Part shown: positions 1-5,991 of the stretch, piece after piece
Layout: every line of letters starts with the position of its first letter
Position numbering within the stretch: position 1 is the stretch's first letter
Notes under the pieces: model-generated
Databases searched by the model: none
What the model was told of the DNA's origin: nothing
Seen by the model: only the letters and a program-made list of their open reading frames with translations
Assembly (NCBI GenBank): GCA_014729935.1
Contig: WJJB01000147.1
Location: 1-7,234, forward strand
From: Candidatus Bathyarchaeota archaeon
Lineage (GTDB): Archaea > Asgardarchaeota > Lokiarchaeia > Sigyniarchaeales > Sigyniarchaeaceae
Reading direction: 5' to 3'
DNA length: 7,234 nucleotides
Program-made: the position numbers and the translations under genes

Positions 1-2091
1 CTTGAATACTCGTGTTCCATAGTTTTCCATGGCGACGTGAATGGACCGGGAATCGTGGGAAAATGGGTAACTATTAACTTCTTGGATTGACGTGATTGGC
101 TTGTCCAAGGTAAGAAGGAAGTTATGCTTGCCCATCTTATGATTTAACACAAATAAAAGGCTGTGTTCGCCAGAATCATGGTGCATCTGACCTGTTTCGA
201 TGAAATTGCTCATGCATGTCACGTTTCTTTTTAGCCCTGCAACTTCAAACAGGGCTGAATAGAATAAATGCATGGATTCATCCTGGTACGCGTTTCTCAC
301 CCCCGTGTGATTTATTTCCGGGGAGGTTACCATTAGGAAAAATCCACCACCCTTGTCATTTCTAGATGGAATGAACGTGACGATAGCTTCTCCCCGGTTG
401 GCATCAAAATACAATGCATCGGTGATCTTGATGCCAATAACGTGTGCTGCCTCGTTCTTGGTGTAAAACTTCCCAATCTTCATGAATGGTGCCAGGATGC
501 TTGGATCGATTTCCACATCTGGATTCAATCGTAATTGGCGTCTTCGAATTTTCTTGATTCTCGGTTTTAGCTTGACATTTCCTGTTAGTTGTGACGGGAT
601 GAAATCATTGCTTGAAATGTAGACAAACCCTCCAGCATCGACAAAGTCCACCAATTTTTTGAAATTGCGCTCGGATAATTGCCTGAGATTTGGTAACAGC
701 AATATCTTCCACTTGGAAAGATCTTGGGAAAAGGTGCTAAATGCAGGAGTCATGTTTGACATCTTTGAGAACACGAACGCGCTAAACATGGCACGATTCT
801 GGTTCTGCAAGCAATCAACGTGTCGCTTCCTGCGACCGATTTTCTTTAAAATGCTATCATCGGTAAGATCCTCGAGCTTGTCTCTCTTGTCAGCATATGC
901 ATTATAATGCTCGGGAAAAAGGATGCAAGCATCCGAGGATGGGGTCACGTATTCACCCAAGTTATATTTTCTCGTGAATCTTGCAAACTCCCTTACTTGC
1001 CTGCCAGAAGCTTTCAACTTATAGTTCACATCAACGTTCCCGAATGTCAACTCGTACTTCTTGTGATTGTACGGTTCCCGGTGTTTCATGGTTGGGAGGA
1101 AATCGGTGAAACACCACGCTAGCACGCCACATGTGGCGCCATTGATCAAGCTTCCGTAAAGCGCTAGGCTGTAATATCCCCCCAAGAGGGCATCGCGGGT
1201 GGACCGGCGCTTGAACATGAAGAACATGTCGCTCATGCCAAATTCTTGTTCTTGAATGGGTAGTTCTGTTACCTGTGCCATCGCAACATCAAAAGCTGGC
1301 TTGTATGTGGTGTAAAAATCTAAGATTTTCAAGGTGGGAGGGTAATAGAAGATGGGATAGGTGTGCACCGAATAATAATCGTTGAAATGGTTGATACCGT
1401 GTTTTCCAAACGAATGAAACCCACTTTTCTCTGAAAGCTTGCCCATGCCGATGGTGACGGGATGGTTAGGGTCGAGTTCACGCATTTTTTCATACATTCG
1501 CTTCATGTACCTGTAACCATCCACGGGATCCTTCGGGAGCATCATGTACTGGTTTTCATTGCTAAGATCCCACGAAAGAATCGTGTTGGAATCCGTGTAC
1601 TTGGGTAATATGGCTTCAAGTTGCATGAAGGCTTCCTTGTATACTTCCTCGTCGATGTAAATATCCCTGATTGCTCCCTTCGTTTTCTTCCGTGGTGGAA
1701 GGGCAATGATTTGGCTCGGGATACGATCTGTGTTTGCTTGATCCACGTGGAACCACTCGGGAAACCAGTCCTGCCCGCTCATGTGGCCAATGAAGAATGT
1801 GGGCGTGAGCTTGATTCCATGGGCTGATGCGGTGTCGTGGAAATGCTTGAAATTGGCGAGAAAACCCGTATTGATTGCCCCCCACTTCCTCGAAACGTCA
1901 TCCCACATCATGCAGACGCGCAGGCAATTGATGCTAATATTTTCCATGATCTCGAATTCCCTTTGGATAGCAACAGGATCGTACTCCTTCCAAAGGTATA
2001 CGGCAGCATCTCTCGGCCAGTAATTGAATCCGACAGGATAAAAGAACATCCCGTCAATGTGAAACCCGCTGTCCCTGATTTCCACAACCAT
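1..2091 (-). CDS. Clan GH-A glycoside hydrolase (COG3934/GH5-like) with GATase-like domain, C-terminus beyond window
   Basis: This frame is open for 697 codons from an ATG at 2091 down to base 1. I read every codon and found no stop; the first in-frame stop upstream of the ATG is at 2104-2106. Seen: an N-terminal strand with GFNYWPRD (residues 21-28), Arg58 in a CLRV strand, Asn178-Glu179 in the WDLSNE motif (predicted acid/base), His243-x-Tyr245, Glu283 in QEFG (predicted nucleophile) and Trp326 in LAWCF on the last strand. These are the landmark positions of clan GH-A TIM barrels (GH5/GH42 and the endo-mannosidase-like COG3934). After the barrel, residues about 385-540 resemble a GATase-like fold: KILLLPNLRQLS (462-473) and then VDAGGFVYIS (484-493), like the trimerisation domain of GH42 beta-galactosidases. 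There is no signal peptide or membrane segment, so the enzyme is probably cytosolic and acts on imported or internal beta-linked oligosaccharides. The exact substrate cannot be read from sequence. It is divergent from the acyl-CoA ligase gene and probably transcribed alone. Confidence 0.85.
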   Translation of the reverse strand, partial: MVVEIRDSGFHIDGMFFYPVGFNYWPRDAAVYLWKEYDPVAIQREFEIMENISINCLRVCMMWDDVSRKWGAINTGFLANFKHFHDTASAHGIKLTPTFFIGHMSGQDWFPEWFHVDQANTDRIPSQIIALPPRKKTKGAIRDIYIDEEVYKEAFMQLEAILPKYTDSNTILSWDLSNENQYMMLPKDPVDGYRYMKRMYEKMRELDPNHPVTIGMGKLSEKSGFHSFGKHGINHFNDYYSVHTYPIFYYPPTLKILDFYTTYKPAFDVAMAQVTELPIQEQEFGMSDMFFMFKRRSTRDALLGGYYSLALYGSLINGATCGVLAWCFTDFLPTMKHREPYNHKKYELTFGNVDVNYKLKASGRQVREFARFTRKYNLGEYVTPSSDACILFPEHYNAYADKRDKLEDLTDDSILKKIGRRKRHVDCLQNQNRAMFSAFVFSKMSNMTPAFSTFSQDLSKWKILLLPNLRQLSERNFKKLVDFVDAGGFVYISSNDFIPSQLTGNVKLKPRIKKIRRRQLRLNPDVEIDPSILAPFMKIGKFYTKNEAAHVIGIKITDALYFDANRGEAIVTFIPSRNDKGGGFFLMVTSPEINHTGVRNAYQDESMHLFYSALFEVAGLKRNVTCMSNFIETGQMHHDSGEHSLLFVLNHKMGKHNFLLTLDKPITSIQEVNSYPFSHDSRSIHVAMENYGTRVFK

Positions 2092-2110
2092 TAAGATCTC
2101 GTATTAAAAC

Positions 2111-2122
2111 GGGGGCGCTCCC
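2111..2122. promoter_or_regulatory. G/C-rich near-palindrome between TATA-like box and hydrolase start
   Basis: The twelve bases GGGGGCGCTCCC form a dyad with one mismatched pair, in otherwise A/T-rich surroundings. The site lies just downstream (leftward sense) of the TATA-like box at 2121-2129 and about 20 bases upstream of the hydrolase ATG. Bound there, a repressor would block transcription initiation. The operator role is inferred from symmetry and position only. Confidence 0.35.
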
Positions 2123-2129
2123 TAAAAAG
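2121..2129 (-). promoter_or_regulatory. Candidate TATA box for the glycoside hydrolase gene
   Basis: On the minus strand this reads CTTTTTAGG. If TBP binds here, transcription would begin near base 2100, giving a leader of about ten bases before the ATG at 2091. No good Shine-Dalgarno sequence precedes that ATG, which fits a very short leader. A second A/T stretch at 2101-2110 (GTTTTAATAC, minus) is too close to the start codon to be the preferred box. Confidence 0.35.
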
Positions 2130-2153
2130 TTTCATTCCCATCCATTTACCTGC

Positions 2154-2166
2154 ATTGAAATTCAAT
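2154..2166. repeat. 13-base palindrome ATTGAA-A-TTCAAT
   Basis: This is a perfect odd palindrome with six-base arms around one central A. It sits about 25-35 bases upstream (leftward sense) of the hydrolase TATA-like box, where archaeal activators or repressors commonly bind. It may be a transcription-factor site, but A/T-rich dyads also arise by chance. Confidence 0.35.
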
Positions 2167-2178
2167 ACTGCTACCGTG

Positions 2179-2194
2179 TAACCCTGCTGGGTTA
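2179..2194. repeat. Inverted repeat TAACCC-tgct-GGGTTA
   Basis: Perfect six-base arms enclose a four-base loop. It lies 85-105 bases upstream of the hydrolase start codon. It could form a small hairpin if transcribed, or act as a dyad binding site. No T-run follows on either strand, so it is not a typical intrinsic terminator. Confidence 0.35.
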
Positions 2195-2239
2195 TTCTTG
2201 CCGAGGAAACATTTCTAGATTATATTGGTGAAGGGGATA

Positions 2240-2262
2240 CTGAATTCGAACGGGGAATTCAG
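2240..2262. repeat. 8-base perfect inverted repeat with 7-base loop
   Basis: The arms CTGAATTC (2240-2247) and GAATTCAG (2255-2262) pair perfectly around the loop GAACGGG. It is the strongest simple dyad in this spacer. Neither strand has a following T-run, so a DNA-binding site or a structured RNA element is more likely than a terminator. Its function is unknown. Confidence 0.45.
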
Positions 2263-2497
2263 GTCCACTAATCTATCACATCATCCACAGTCTCCACCAT
2301 TCGCTTTATTTTACAGAGTTTCCTTCCTGAATCGTGCGCGGTGCGTTCATGCTGGTGTTGATGATCAGTCCAAATCACTTGTATCTTTCCACGCTGTTCA
2401 CACGCGTTCCAAGCACTGGATTTACCCGTTTCTCGTTAGAAAGTCGTATCCTTTAGTTTAGGTCATGGTAGTTCAAATTCATTCATTGCATCAATGT

Positions 2498-2515
2498 ACC
2501 AATAGCCATGTTGGT
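2498..2515. repeat. Dyad ACCAA-N8-TTGGT upstream of ligase promoter
   Basis: Perfect five-base arms are separated by eight bases. It uses the same CCAA/TTGG half-site words as the dyad at the predicted ligase transcript start (2684-2704), but the spacer differs by one base and the arms are short. It is a weak candidate for a second copy of a ligase operator. Confidence 0.25.
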
Positions 2516-2580
2516 TGGATGATGAATATGGTCGCTTTCCCATCCATCGTGAAGATCGATATCTCTTCAGCTTCATGCAC

Positions 2581-2615
2581 ATCAGGTTAATTCTGGTGAC
2601 CTGATTTCTTTTTTT
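2581..2615 (+). terminator. Hairpin plus T-run, terminator-like, with no gene before it
   Basis: ATCAGGT (2581-2587) and ACCTGAT (2599-2605) form a perfect seven-base stem with an 11-base loop, followed on the plus strand by a T-rich stretch ending in seven Ts (2606-2615). It resembles an intrinsic terminator for rightward transcription. Archaeal RNA polymerase can stop on T-runs alone, so the hairpin may be incidental. No rightward gene precedes it, so it may end an unrecognised short transcript or insulate the ligase promoter. Confidence 0.4.
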
Positions 2616-2662
2616 GAACACGCTAGACGCTTTAGTAAGCCGTTTCGGACAATTGAGGTGCT

Positions 2663-2673
2663 AATATTTTTAT
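2663..2673 (+). promoter_or_regulatory. TATA box of the acyl-CoA ligase gene
   Basis: The sequence AATATTTTTAT is a good archaeal TATA-type element. A start of transcription about 25 bases downstream, near 2693, would give a leader of about 60 bases before the ATG at 2753. No sigma-70-like pair is evident. Confidence 0.5.
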
Positions 2674-2683
2674 TATCCTAAGG

Positions 2684-2704
2684 CCAATATACTTCATCTA
2701 TTGG
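2684..2704. promoter_or_regulatory. Candidate operator CCAATA-N9-TATTGG over the ligase transcription start
   Basis: Perfect six-base arms with a nine-base spacer span 21 bases, about two helical turns, as expected for a dimeric winged-helix or TetR-type repressor. The site covers the predicted transcription start near 2693, where binding would block initiation. Acyl-CoA ligase genes are often controlled by acyl-CoA-responsive repressors, but no such regulator lies in this window. The operator role is an inference. Confidence 0.4.
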
Positions 2705-2738
2705 TACTACTTGTGAAGGACAATAGACATAACTGAGT

Positions 2739-2743
2739 AGGAG
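2739..2743 (+). promoter_or_regulatory. Shine-Dalgarno site of the ligase gene
   Basis: AGGAG lies nine bases before the ATG at 2753 and supports that start codon. Confidence 0.7.
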
Positions 2744-2752
2744 ATACAAAAA

Positions 2753-4600
2753 ATGACAATCAAGTTTAAAGTAGACGAGAGTCGACCATGGTTCTCGGGT
2801 AAGTATTGGCCTGAAGGCGTCCCGAAGCAATTAGACATTGATTTCACGCATGCGCTTCCTGACCTGCTTGATAGAGCACTTGATAAGTGGGGTCAATATC
2901 CCTTCATGTGGTTTATCGATACATGGGTTACCTTCGAGGAGTTCGGAGACATGGTTAACCGGTTGGCAACTTATCTTGCCAGCATAGGTGTCAATAAAGG
3001 AGACGTCGTGGCAGTGCACTTGCCCAATTCAATCCAGTACATTGTTTCATATTACGCCATCACCAAGATAGGTGCCATTGTCACGGGGGTGAATCCCACC
3101 TACAAACCACTTGAAATCTTGCACCAAGTGAAGCTCACTGGTTCGAAGTACTACATTGGGCTTGATGCCTTGTATGAGCATTTCGTCAAGCCGTTTGTGG
3201 AAGATGGATCGTGGGAGTTCAAAAAAATCATCTACACCAATCTCGTGGACCAAGCAAGCGGCCTTTCCGTATTTAAAAAGTTTCTCGGGAAGCTGATCAA
3301 GAAAATCCCTAAAGCCAAGGTGAATCATCCCAACGCTGTGAAGTACATGGATACCTTGAAGACCGCTCCGAACCCGCCAAAAGTGGAGATCAATGCCGAA
3401 GAGGATGTCGCCACCCTCATCATGACTGGCGGCACGACCGGCGTCCCAAAGGCAGCAGTACTCACTCACCAGAATTGCGTGGCGAATGCAAAGCAATGTG
3501 AGATCTTGATGGTAAACCAGAAGGAAAAACCATCAGATCCCGATGTTGGCCCCAACTCGTGTCAAGTTGGGGTGTTGCCGCTGTATCACTCATTTGCCAT
3601 GACCACCGTGATGAATCTCGCCGTTGCAACCGGTTCGTGGATCATGCTTTTCCCGAAACCACCAGATACCGAGGAACTCATCAAGGAAATATCGACCATC
3701 ACCCTTCCTAACGGAAACGATCCAAACGGTATCTATTACTGCGGTGCTGAAATCCTATTCAAGCGCATTGCCGATTTACCCCAGGAAGTGCTTGATAAGT
3801 ATGATTTGAAGGGACGATTGAAACTTTGCATGTCTGGAGCGGGACCGCTGCACGAGTACGTGCGGAAGCCCTTTGAAGAAAAGACTGGTGCTGCCATCAC
3901 TGAAGGCTACGGTTTATCTGAAGCCAGCCCCGTGCTAACTGTAAACAATTTCTTCGGGGAACGCGAGCCCGGGTACATTGGAGTTCCAGTCCCTGGCACG
4001 GATGTACGCATCTTCCCATCAACTGATTTTTCGAAAGGACCTATCAACAAGCTCGGTGAAGAGGAGGGAACTGGAGAAATCTGCGCGTGGGGACCCCAGA
4101 TCATGAAGGAATACTGGAATCAACCAGAACGCACGGCTGCCACATTGATGGAATGGGATGGCAGGACCTGGCTACTCACGGGAGATATAGGTTTCATGGA
4201 CGAGCATGGCAGGTTTGCCATCAGGGACAGGAAGAAGCAATTAATAAAGATGGCCGGCCACAGCGTTTTCCCATCCGAAGTTGAAACCTTACTCGGGCAA
4301 CATCCTGATGTCTCCGAGGTTGCTGTTGCAGGGATACCCGATGAGAAAACCGGCGAGGCCGTGAAAGCATGGGTCGCGTTGAAGCCTGGTGCTACCGCCA
4401 CCGCACAAGAGATTAAATCATGGGCAGAGGAGAACATGACCAGATGGAAATGTCCCAAATACGTGGAAATCATCGATGAAGTGCCAAAGAATGTCATTGG
4501 CAAGGTCATGCGTAGGGTATTGCAAGAAAACGACCCGTTGTGGCTTGAAATCCATGGTGCAGGATCTGAAACCAAGGAAGCAAACAAGCCAAGCGAGTGA
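2753..4600 (+). CDS. Acyl-CoA synthetase, long-chain fatty-acid-CoA ligase type (AMP-forming)
   Basis: This 615-residue protein belongs to the ANL superfamily. It should activate a carboxylic acid with ATP to an acyl-adenylate and then transfer the acyl group to coenzyme A in the cytosol. All core motifs are visible: the P-loop TGGTTGVPK (225-233), PLYHSFA (276-282) lining the acyl pocket, YGLSE (386-390), TGD (476-478), the hinge region RDRKKQLIKMAG (491-502) and the catalytic lysine Lys584 in VIGKVMRR. The N-terminal WFSGKYWPEGVPKQLD is typical of archaeal and some bacterial FadD-like ligases. The length is slightly above the usual 520-580, mainly from the linker around 170-215, a loop at 256-270 and a charged tail. 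Motifs fix the adenylation-thioesterification chemistry. Chain length is not fixed: medium or long fatty acids are most likely, aryl acids possible. The start is supported by AGGAG nine bases upstream. No beta-oxidation partner genes are adjacent. Confidence 0.93.
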   Translation: MTIKFKVDESRPWFSGKYWPEGVPKQLDIDFTHALPDLLDRALDKWGQYPFMWFIDTWVTFEEFGDMVNRLATYLASIGVNKGDVVAVHLPNSIQYIVSYYAITKIGAIVTGVNPTYKPLEILHQVKLTGSKYYIGLDALYEHFVKPFVEDGSWEFKKIIYTNLVDQASGLSVFKKFLGKLIKKIPKAKVNHPNAVKYMDTLKTAPNPPKVEINAEEDVATLIMTGGTTGVPKAAVLTHQNCVANAKQCEILMVNQKEKPSDPDVGPNSCQVGVLPLYHSFAMTTVMNLAVATGSWIMLFPKPPDTEELIKEISTITLPNGNDPNGIYYCGAEILFKRIADLPQEVLDKYDLKGRLKLCMSGAGPLHEYVRKPFEEKTGAAITEGYGLSEASPVLTVNNFFGEREPGYIGVPVPGTDVRIFPSTDFSKGPINKLGEEEGTGEICAWGPQIMKEYWNQPERTAATLMEWDGRTWLLTGDIGFMDEHGRFAIRDRKKQLIKMAGHSVFPSEVETLLGQHPDVSEVAVAGIPDEKTGEAVKAWVALKPGATATAQEIKSWAEENMTRWKCPKYVEIIDEVPKNVIGKVMRRVLQENDPLWLEIHGAGSETKEANKPSE

Positions 4601-4640
4601 ATGACTCTGCGCAGGTAAAACCACGGGTGCTACCCCATAT

Positions 4641-4656
4641 CTTTTTCACTTTTTCT
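4641..4656 (+). terminator. T-rich terminator after the ligase gene
   Basis: Two runs of five Ts (within 4641-4656) start 41 bases after the ligase stop codon, on the coding strand. Archaeal RNA polymerase terminates at such oligo-T tracts. No strong hairpin precedes it. It separates the ligase from the convergent nitroreductase gene. For that minus-strand gene I see no equally clear terminator in 4601-4752. Confidence 0.5.
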
Positions 4657-4752
4657 AATATGTCATGAATCCTGCTTGCTCCTTTCACCGTGCAGGTTCA
4701 TCTCGCTTGTGCTGATGGAGAATCGAAACCAAGCGCGGGTACCATCGATGCT

Positions 4753-5337
4753 TCAATCCACGATTTTCAATATCACTCCATCCAATTCACGCTTCGGTAC
4801 GTGCATCCTGCCCCCATCATCCTTCCAGTACTTGAATGAATCATCATAAACCTCCATGACAGATTCCTCATCTGGGTAGCCAATGCTTATCACATGCTTC
4901 ACGTCATGAGTTTTTGGCACGTTCAATAAGGTGCGTATCTTTTTCCTGTCGATGGCACCCATCCAACAAGCTCCCAAGCCAACGCTCGTGGCACCCAACA
5001 GGATATTCTCGACTGCTGCACCGACATCATGATCCCCGCCCTTTTTAATCTCTGTGTTTAGCAGCACGATGATGTATGCCATTGGCCTGCGACCTTCTTC
5101 TGGTGTTCTCATGTCAGGAGGAAGGCTTGCAGCCCACCTGAGAAGTGGAAATAGTTTTTCTCTCATATCCTCCCTGTTTACGATGATGTATTCCACGGCT
5201 TGGCTGTTCCCCCCTGCTGGTGCGATCCTGCCAAGATCCACGAGGTCCTTCAAGATATTGGTCGAGACGGGTTCAGGTGTGAACCGCCGAATTGTCCTGC
5301 GCTTGAATGCGAGCTTCTTGAATGTTGAAAATTCCAT
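4753..5337 (-). CDS. Nitroreductase-family FMN-dependent oxidoreductase
   Basis: With the start chosen here the protein has 194 residues, normal for the family. These enzymes bind FMN as homodimers and reduce substrates such as nitro-compounds, quinones or flavins with NAD(P)H. Seen: RRTIRRF (13-19), the N-terminal FMN phosphate-binding signature; APAGGNSQAVEYIIV (39-53), matching the family's aPSgxNxQpw segment; the dimer-helix motif GLGACWMGAIDR (120-131); and the closing ISIGYPDE (150-157). A longer frame from a GTG at 5385 adds 16 residues. I prefer the ATG at 5337 because family members begin just before the FxxLxxxRRxIRxF helix and AAAGGG stands nine bases upstream. The gene converges with the acyl-CoA ligase and is divergent from the PadR regulator, about 650 bases away. 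The natural substrate cannot be told from sequence; relatives include detoxifying reductases and flavin- or cofactor-modifying enzymes. Confidence 0.9.
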   Translation of the reverse strand: MEFSTFKKLAFKRRTIRRFTPEPVSTNILKDLVDLGRIAPAGGNSQAVEYIIVNREDMREKLFPLLRWAASLPPDMRTPEEGRRPMAYIIVLLNTEIKKGGDHDVGAAVENILLGATSVGLGACWMGAIDRKKIRTLLNVPKTHDVKHVISIGYPDEESVMEVYDDSFKYWKDDGGRMHVPKRELDGVILKIVD

Positions 5338-5346
5338 GTCAATCAT

Positions 5347-5352
5347 CCCTTT
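5347..5352 (-). promoter_or_regulatory. Shine-Dalgarno-like site deciding the nitroreductase start
   Basis: On the minus strand AAAGGG lies nine bases before the ATG at 5337, the same spacing as at the ligase gene. The alternative GTG at 5385 has only AAAGAG upstream of it. This favours the shorter protein. Confidence 0.5.
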
Positions 5353-5403
5353 GCGTGATTTGTCGTATCCACCTGCGATGATCACGATATGCTCTTTTTG
5401 ATG

Positions 5404-5410
5404 CTATAAC
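5404..5410 (-). promoter_or_regulatory. Candidate TATA box for the nitroreductase gene
   Basis: The minus strand reads GTTATAG. A transcript from here would start near 5381, leaving a leader of about 40 bases before the ATG at 5337, enough to include its Shine-Dalgarno site. If this box is correct, the GTG at 5385 would be at or outside the transcript's 5' end. A stronger-looking box (GTTAAATA) at 5481-5488 would give a leader of over 100 bases. Confidence 0.3.
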
Positions 5411-5678
5411 ATGTTGAGCCCATACTTCATGGTGTCAATTCTCGTGACCAGGGTGTAGTGCGTGTATATTGACGCTGGGATATTTAACTTTCGTGGCGAG
5501 GAGTCCCCCACATTCACGTTCACGTTATAGTTGAATTGGACAATGCAAAAGTCTGTAACAAGTGCATGAAGGATGGGAAACGCAAGAATTCCAACATTTA
5601 TGCCATTTGTAATCAAGGGAAGGATGCGACAAGCTAAATCTTGATAGACATTTATCTTTTGAAAGGTCAAGGGTGAAT

Positions 5679-5702
5679 TTCACGTGAACATCATCCATGT
5701 TC
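5679..5702. repeat. Overlapping dyads TTCACGTGAA and GAACAT-N5-ATGTTC
   Basis: A perfect ten-base palindrome (5679-5688) overlaps by three bases a perfect six-base inverted repeat with a five-base spacer (5686-5702). They lie mid-spacer, about 290 bases from the PadR start and about 340 from the nitroreductase start. That is far for a classical archaeal operator, so their role is unclear. Confidence 0.35.
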
Positions 5703-5913
5703 GTGGCATGGAGTTTTGGTTGATCCAGGAGGGATCTAGCAGTGATGCTATTGACCGCGATAAGAACTTCGCCGGCAACTTGATGCTTCCTTTCCCATCA
5801 CGGCATCCCCCGTGACCAAAGGAACGATTTAAAATATGGTTTCATCGACACGTAGTCCTTCACGATGCAAATATTGGAGTCAAATGTTCTTTCACATCAC
5901 TTTCTAGGGGAAT

Positions 5914-5930
5914 AGCATCATTTTTATGCT
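5914..5930. repeat. Dyad AGCAT-N7-ATGCT upstream of the regulator promoter
   Basis: Perfect five-base arms flank a T-rich spacer. The dyad ends five bases before the next one (5935-5960) and about 35 bases before the PadR TATA box. It may belong to a compound regulator binding region. Confidence 0.3.
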
Positions 5931-5934
5931 CTGA

Positions 5935-5960
5935 TTGGTTAAAGAATATAACCAAATTGG
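5935..5960. promoter_or_regulatory. Candidate PadR operator TTGGTT-N9-AACCAA plus CCAAATTGG
   Basis: TTGGTT (5935-5940) and AACCAA (5950-5955) are perfect arms with nine bases between. The right arm is reused in a nine-base palindrome CCAAATTGG (5952-5960). The composite abuts the TATA box at 5965 and covers the expected BRE, where a bound protein would exclude TFB. PadR repressors of efflux operons commonly bind dyads at their own promoters, so this is the best candidate for autoregulation. It does not match the ATGT-N8-ACAT consensus known for some bacterial PadR proteins. Confidence 0.45.
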
Positions 5961-5964
5961 GACC

Positions 5965-5974
5965 ATATTTAAAA
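5965..5974 (+). promoter_or_regulatory. TATA box of the PadR-MFS operon (leaderless transcript)
   Basis: ATATTTAAAA is a near-ideal archaeal TATA element. Its centre is about 22 bases before the ATG at 5992, the usual distance to the transcription start. No Shine-Dalgarno sequence lies before the ATG. Both facts indicate that the transcript begins at or very near the start codon. Confidence 0.65.
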
Positions 5975-5991
5975 GATAGTGATTCGAAACC

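Larger units (their letters stand above)
2092..2752. other. 661-base divergent spacer between hydrolase and ligase genes
   Basis: I see no convincing protein gene here. The only open frame of note (2225-2461, plus) starts at TTG, lacks a ribosome binding site and has no recognisable protein character. What the spacer does hold is listed separately: a TATA-like box for the leftward hydrolase gene, several short perfect or near-perfect dyads between 2111 and 2262, a CCAA/TTGG dyad at 2498-2515, a hairpin followed by a T-run at 2581-2615, and the TATA box, leader dyad and Shine-Dalgarno site of the ligase gene. No tRNA-like cloverleaf was noticed. Confidence 0.7.
5338..5991. other. 654-base divergent spacer between nitroreductase and PadR genes
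   Basis: No convincing protein gene is seen. An 88-codon open frame at 5404-5670 (minus) has no family character and ends just before the nitroreductase region; I treat it as chance. The spacer holds candidate TATA boxes for the leftward gene (GTTATAG at 5404-5410 and GTTAAATA at 5481-5488, minus strand), a cluster of dyads at 5679-5702, a smaller dyad GATCC-N5-GGATC at 5722-5736, an A/T-rich TATA-like stretch near 5827-5836, and the regulator promoter with its dyads at 5914-5974. Confidence 0.65.

Noticed and set aside
659..1122. Two plus-strand open frames of 82 and 71 codons
   Set aside because: They lie entirely opposite the glycoside hydrolase reading frame, have no family character and are antisense shadows.
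1616..1885. Minus-strand 89-codon frame
   Set aside because: It is in a different frame from the hydrolase, which is continuous and motif-rich across the same bases.
1..2091. Possible frameshift or pseudogene in the hydrolase region, suggested by the many short frames there
   Set aside because: Codon-by-codon reading shows one uninterrupted frame from 2091 to 1 with catalytic motifs in order.
2225..2461. Plus-strand 78-codon frame in the spacer
   Set aside because: TTG start, no Shine-Dalgarno site, unusual composition (rich in His and Ser) and no recognisable domain.
3047..3496. 149-codon minus-strand frame inside the ligase gene
   Set aside because: Antisense shadow of a gene with complete ANL motifs.
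4120..4587. 155-codon minus-strand frame inside the ligase gene
   Set aside because: Antisense shadow covering the C-terminal domain of the ligase.
5507..5527. Tandem TTCACG words
   Set aside because: Two copies of six bases only; not enough for a repeat array or CRISPR.
5404..5670. Minus-strand 88-codon frame upstream of the nitroreductase
   Set aside because: No ribosome binding site or family resemblance, and it overlaps candidate promoter elements of the nitroreductase. It cannot be excluded without comparative data.
5722..5736. Short inverted repeat GATCC-N5-GGATC
   Set aside because: Only five-base arms and no relation to a promoter or start; likely chance, so noted only in the spacer entry.
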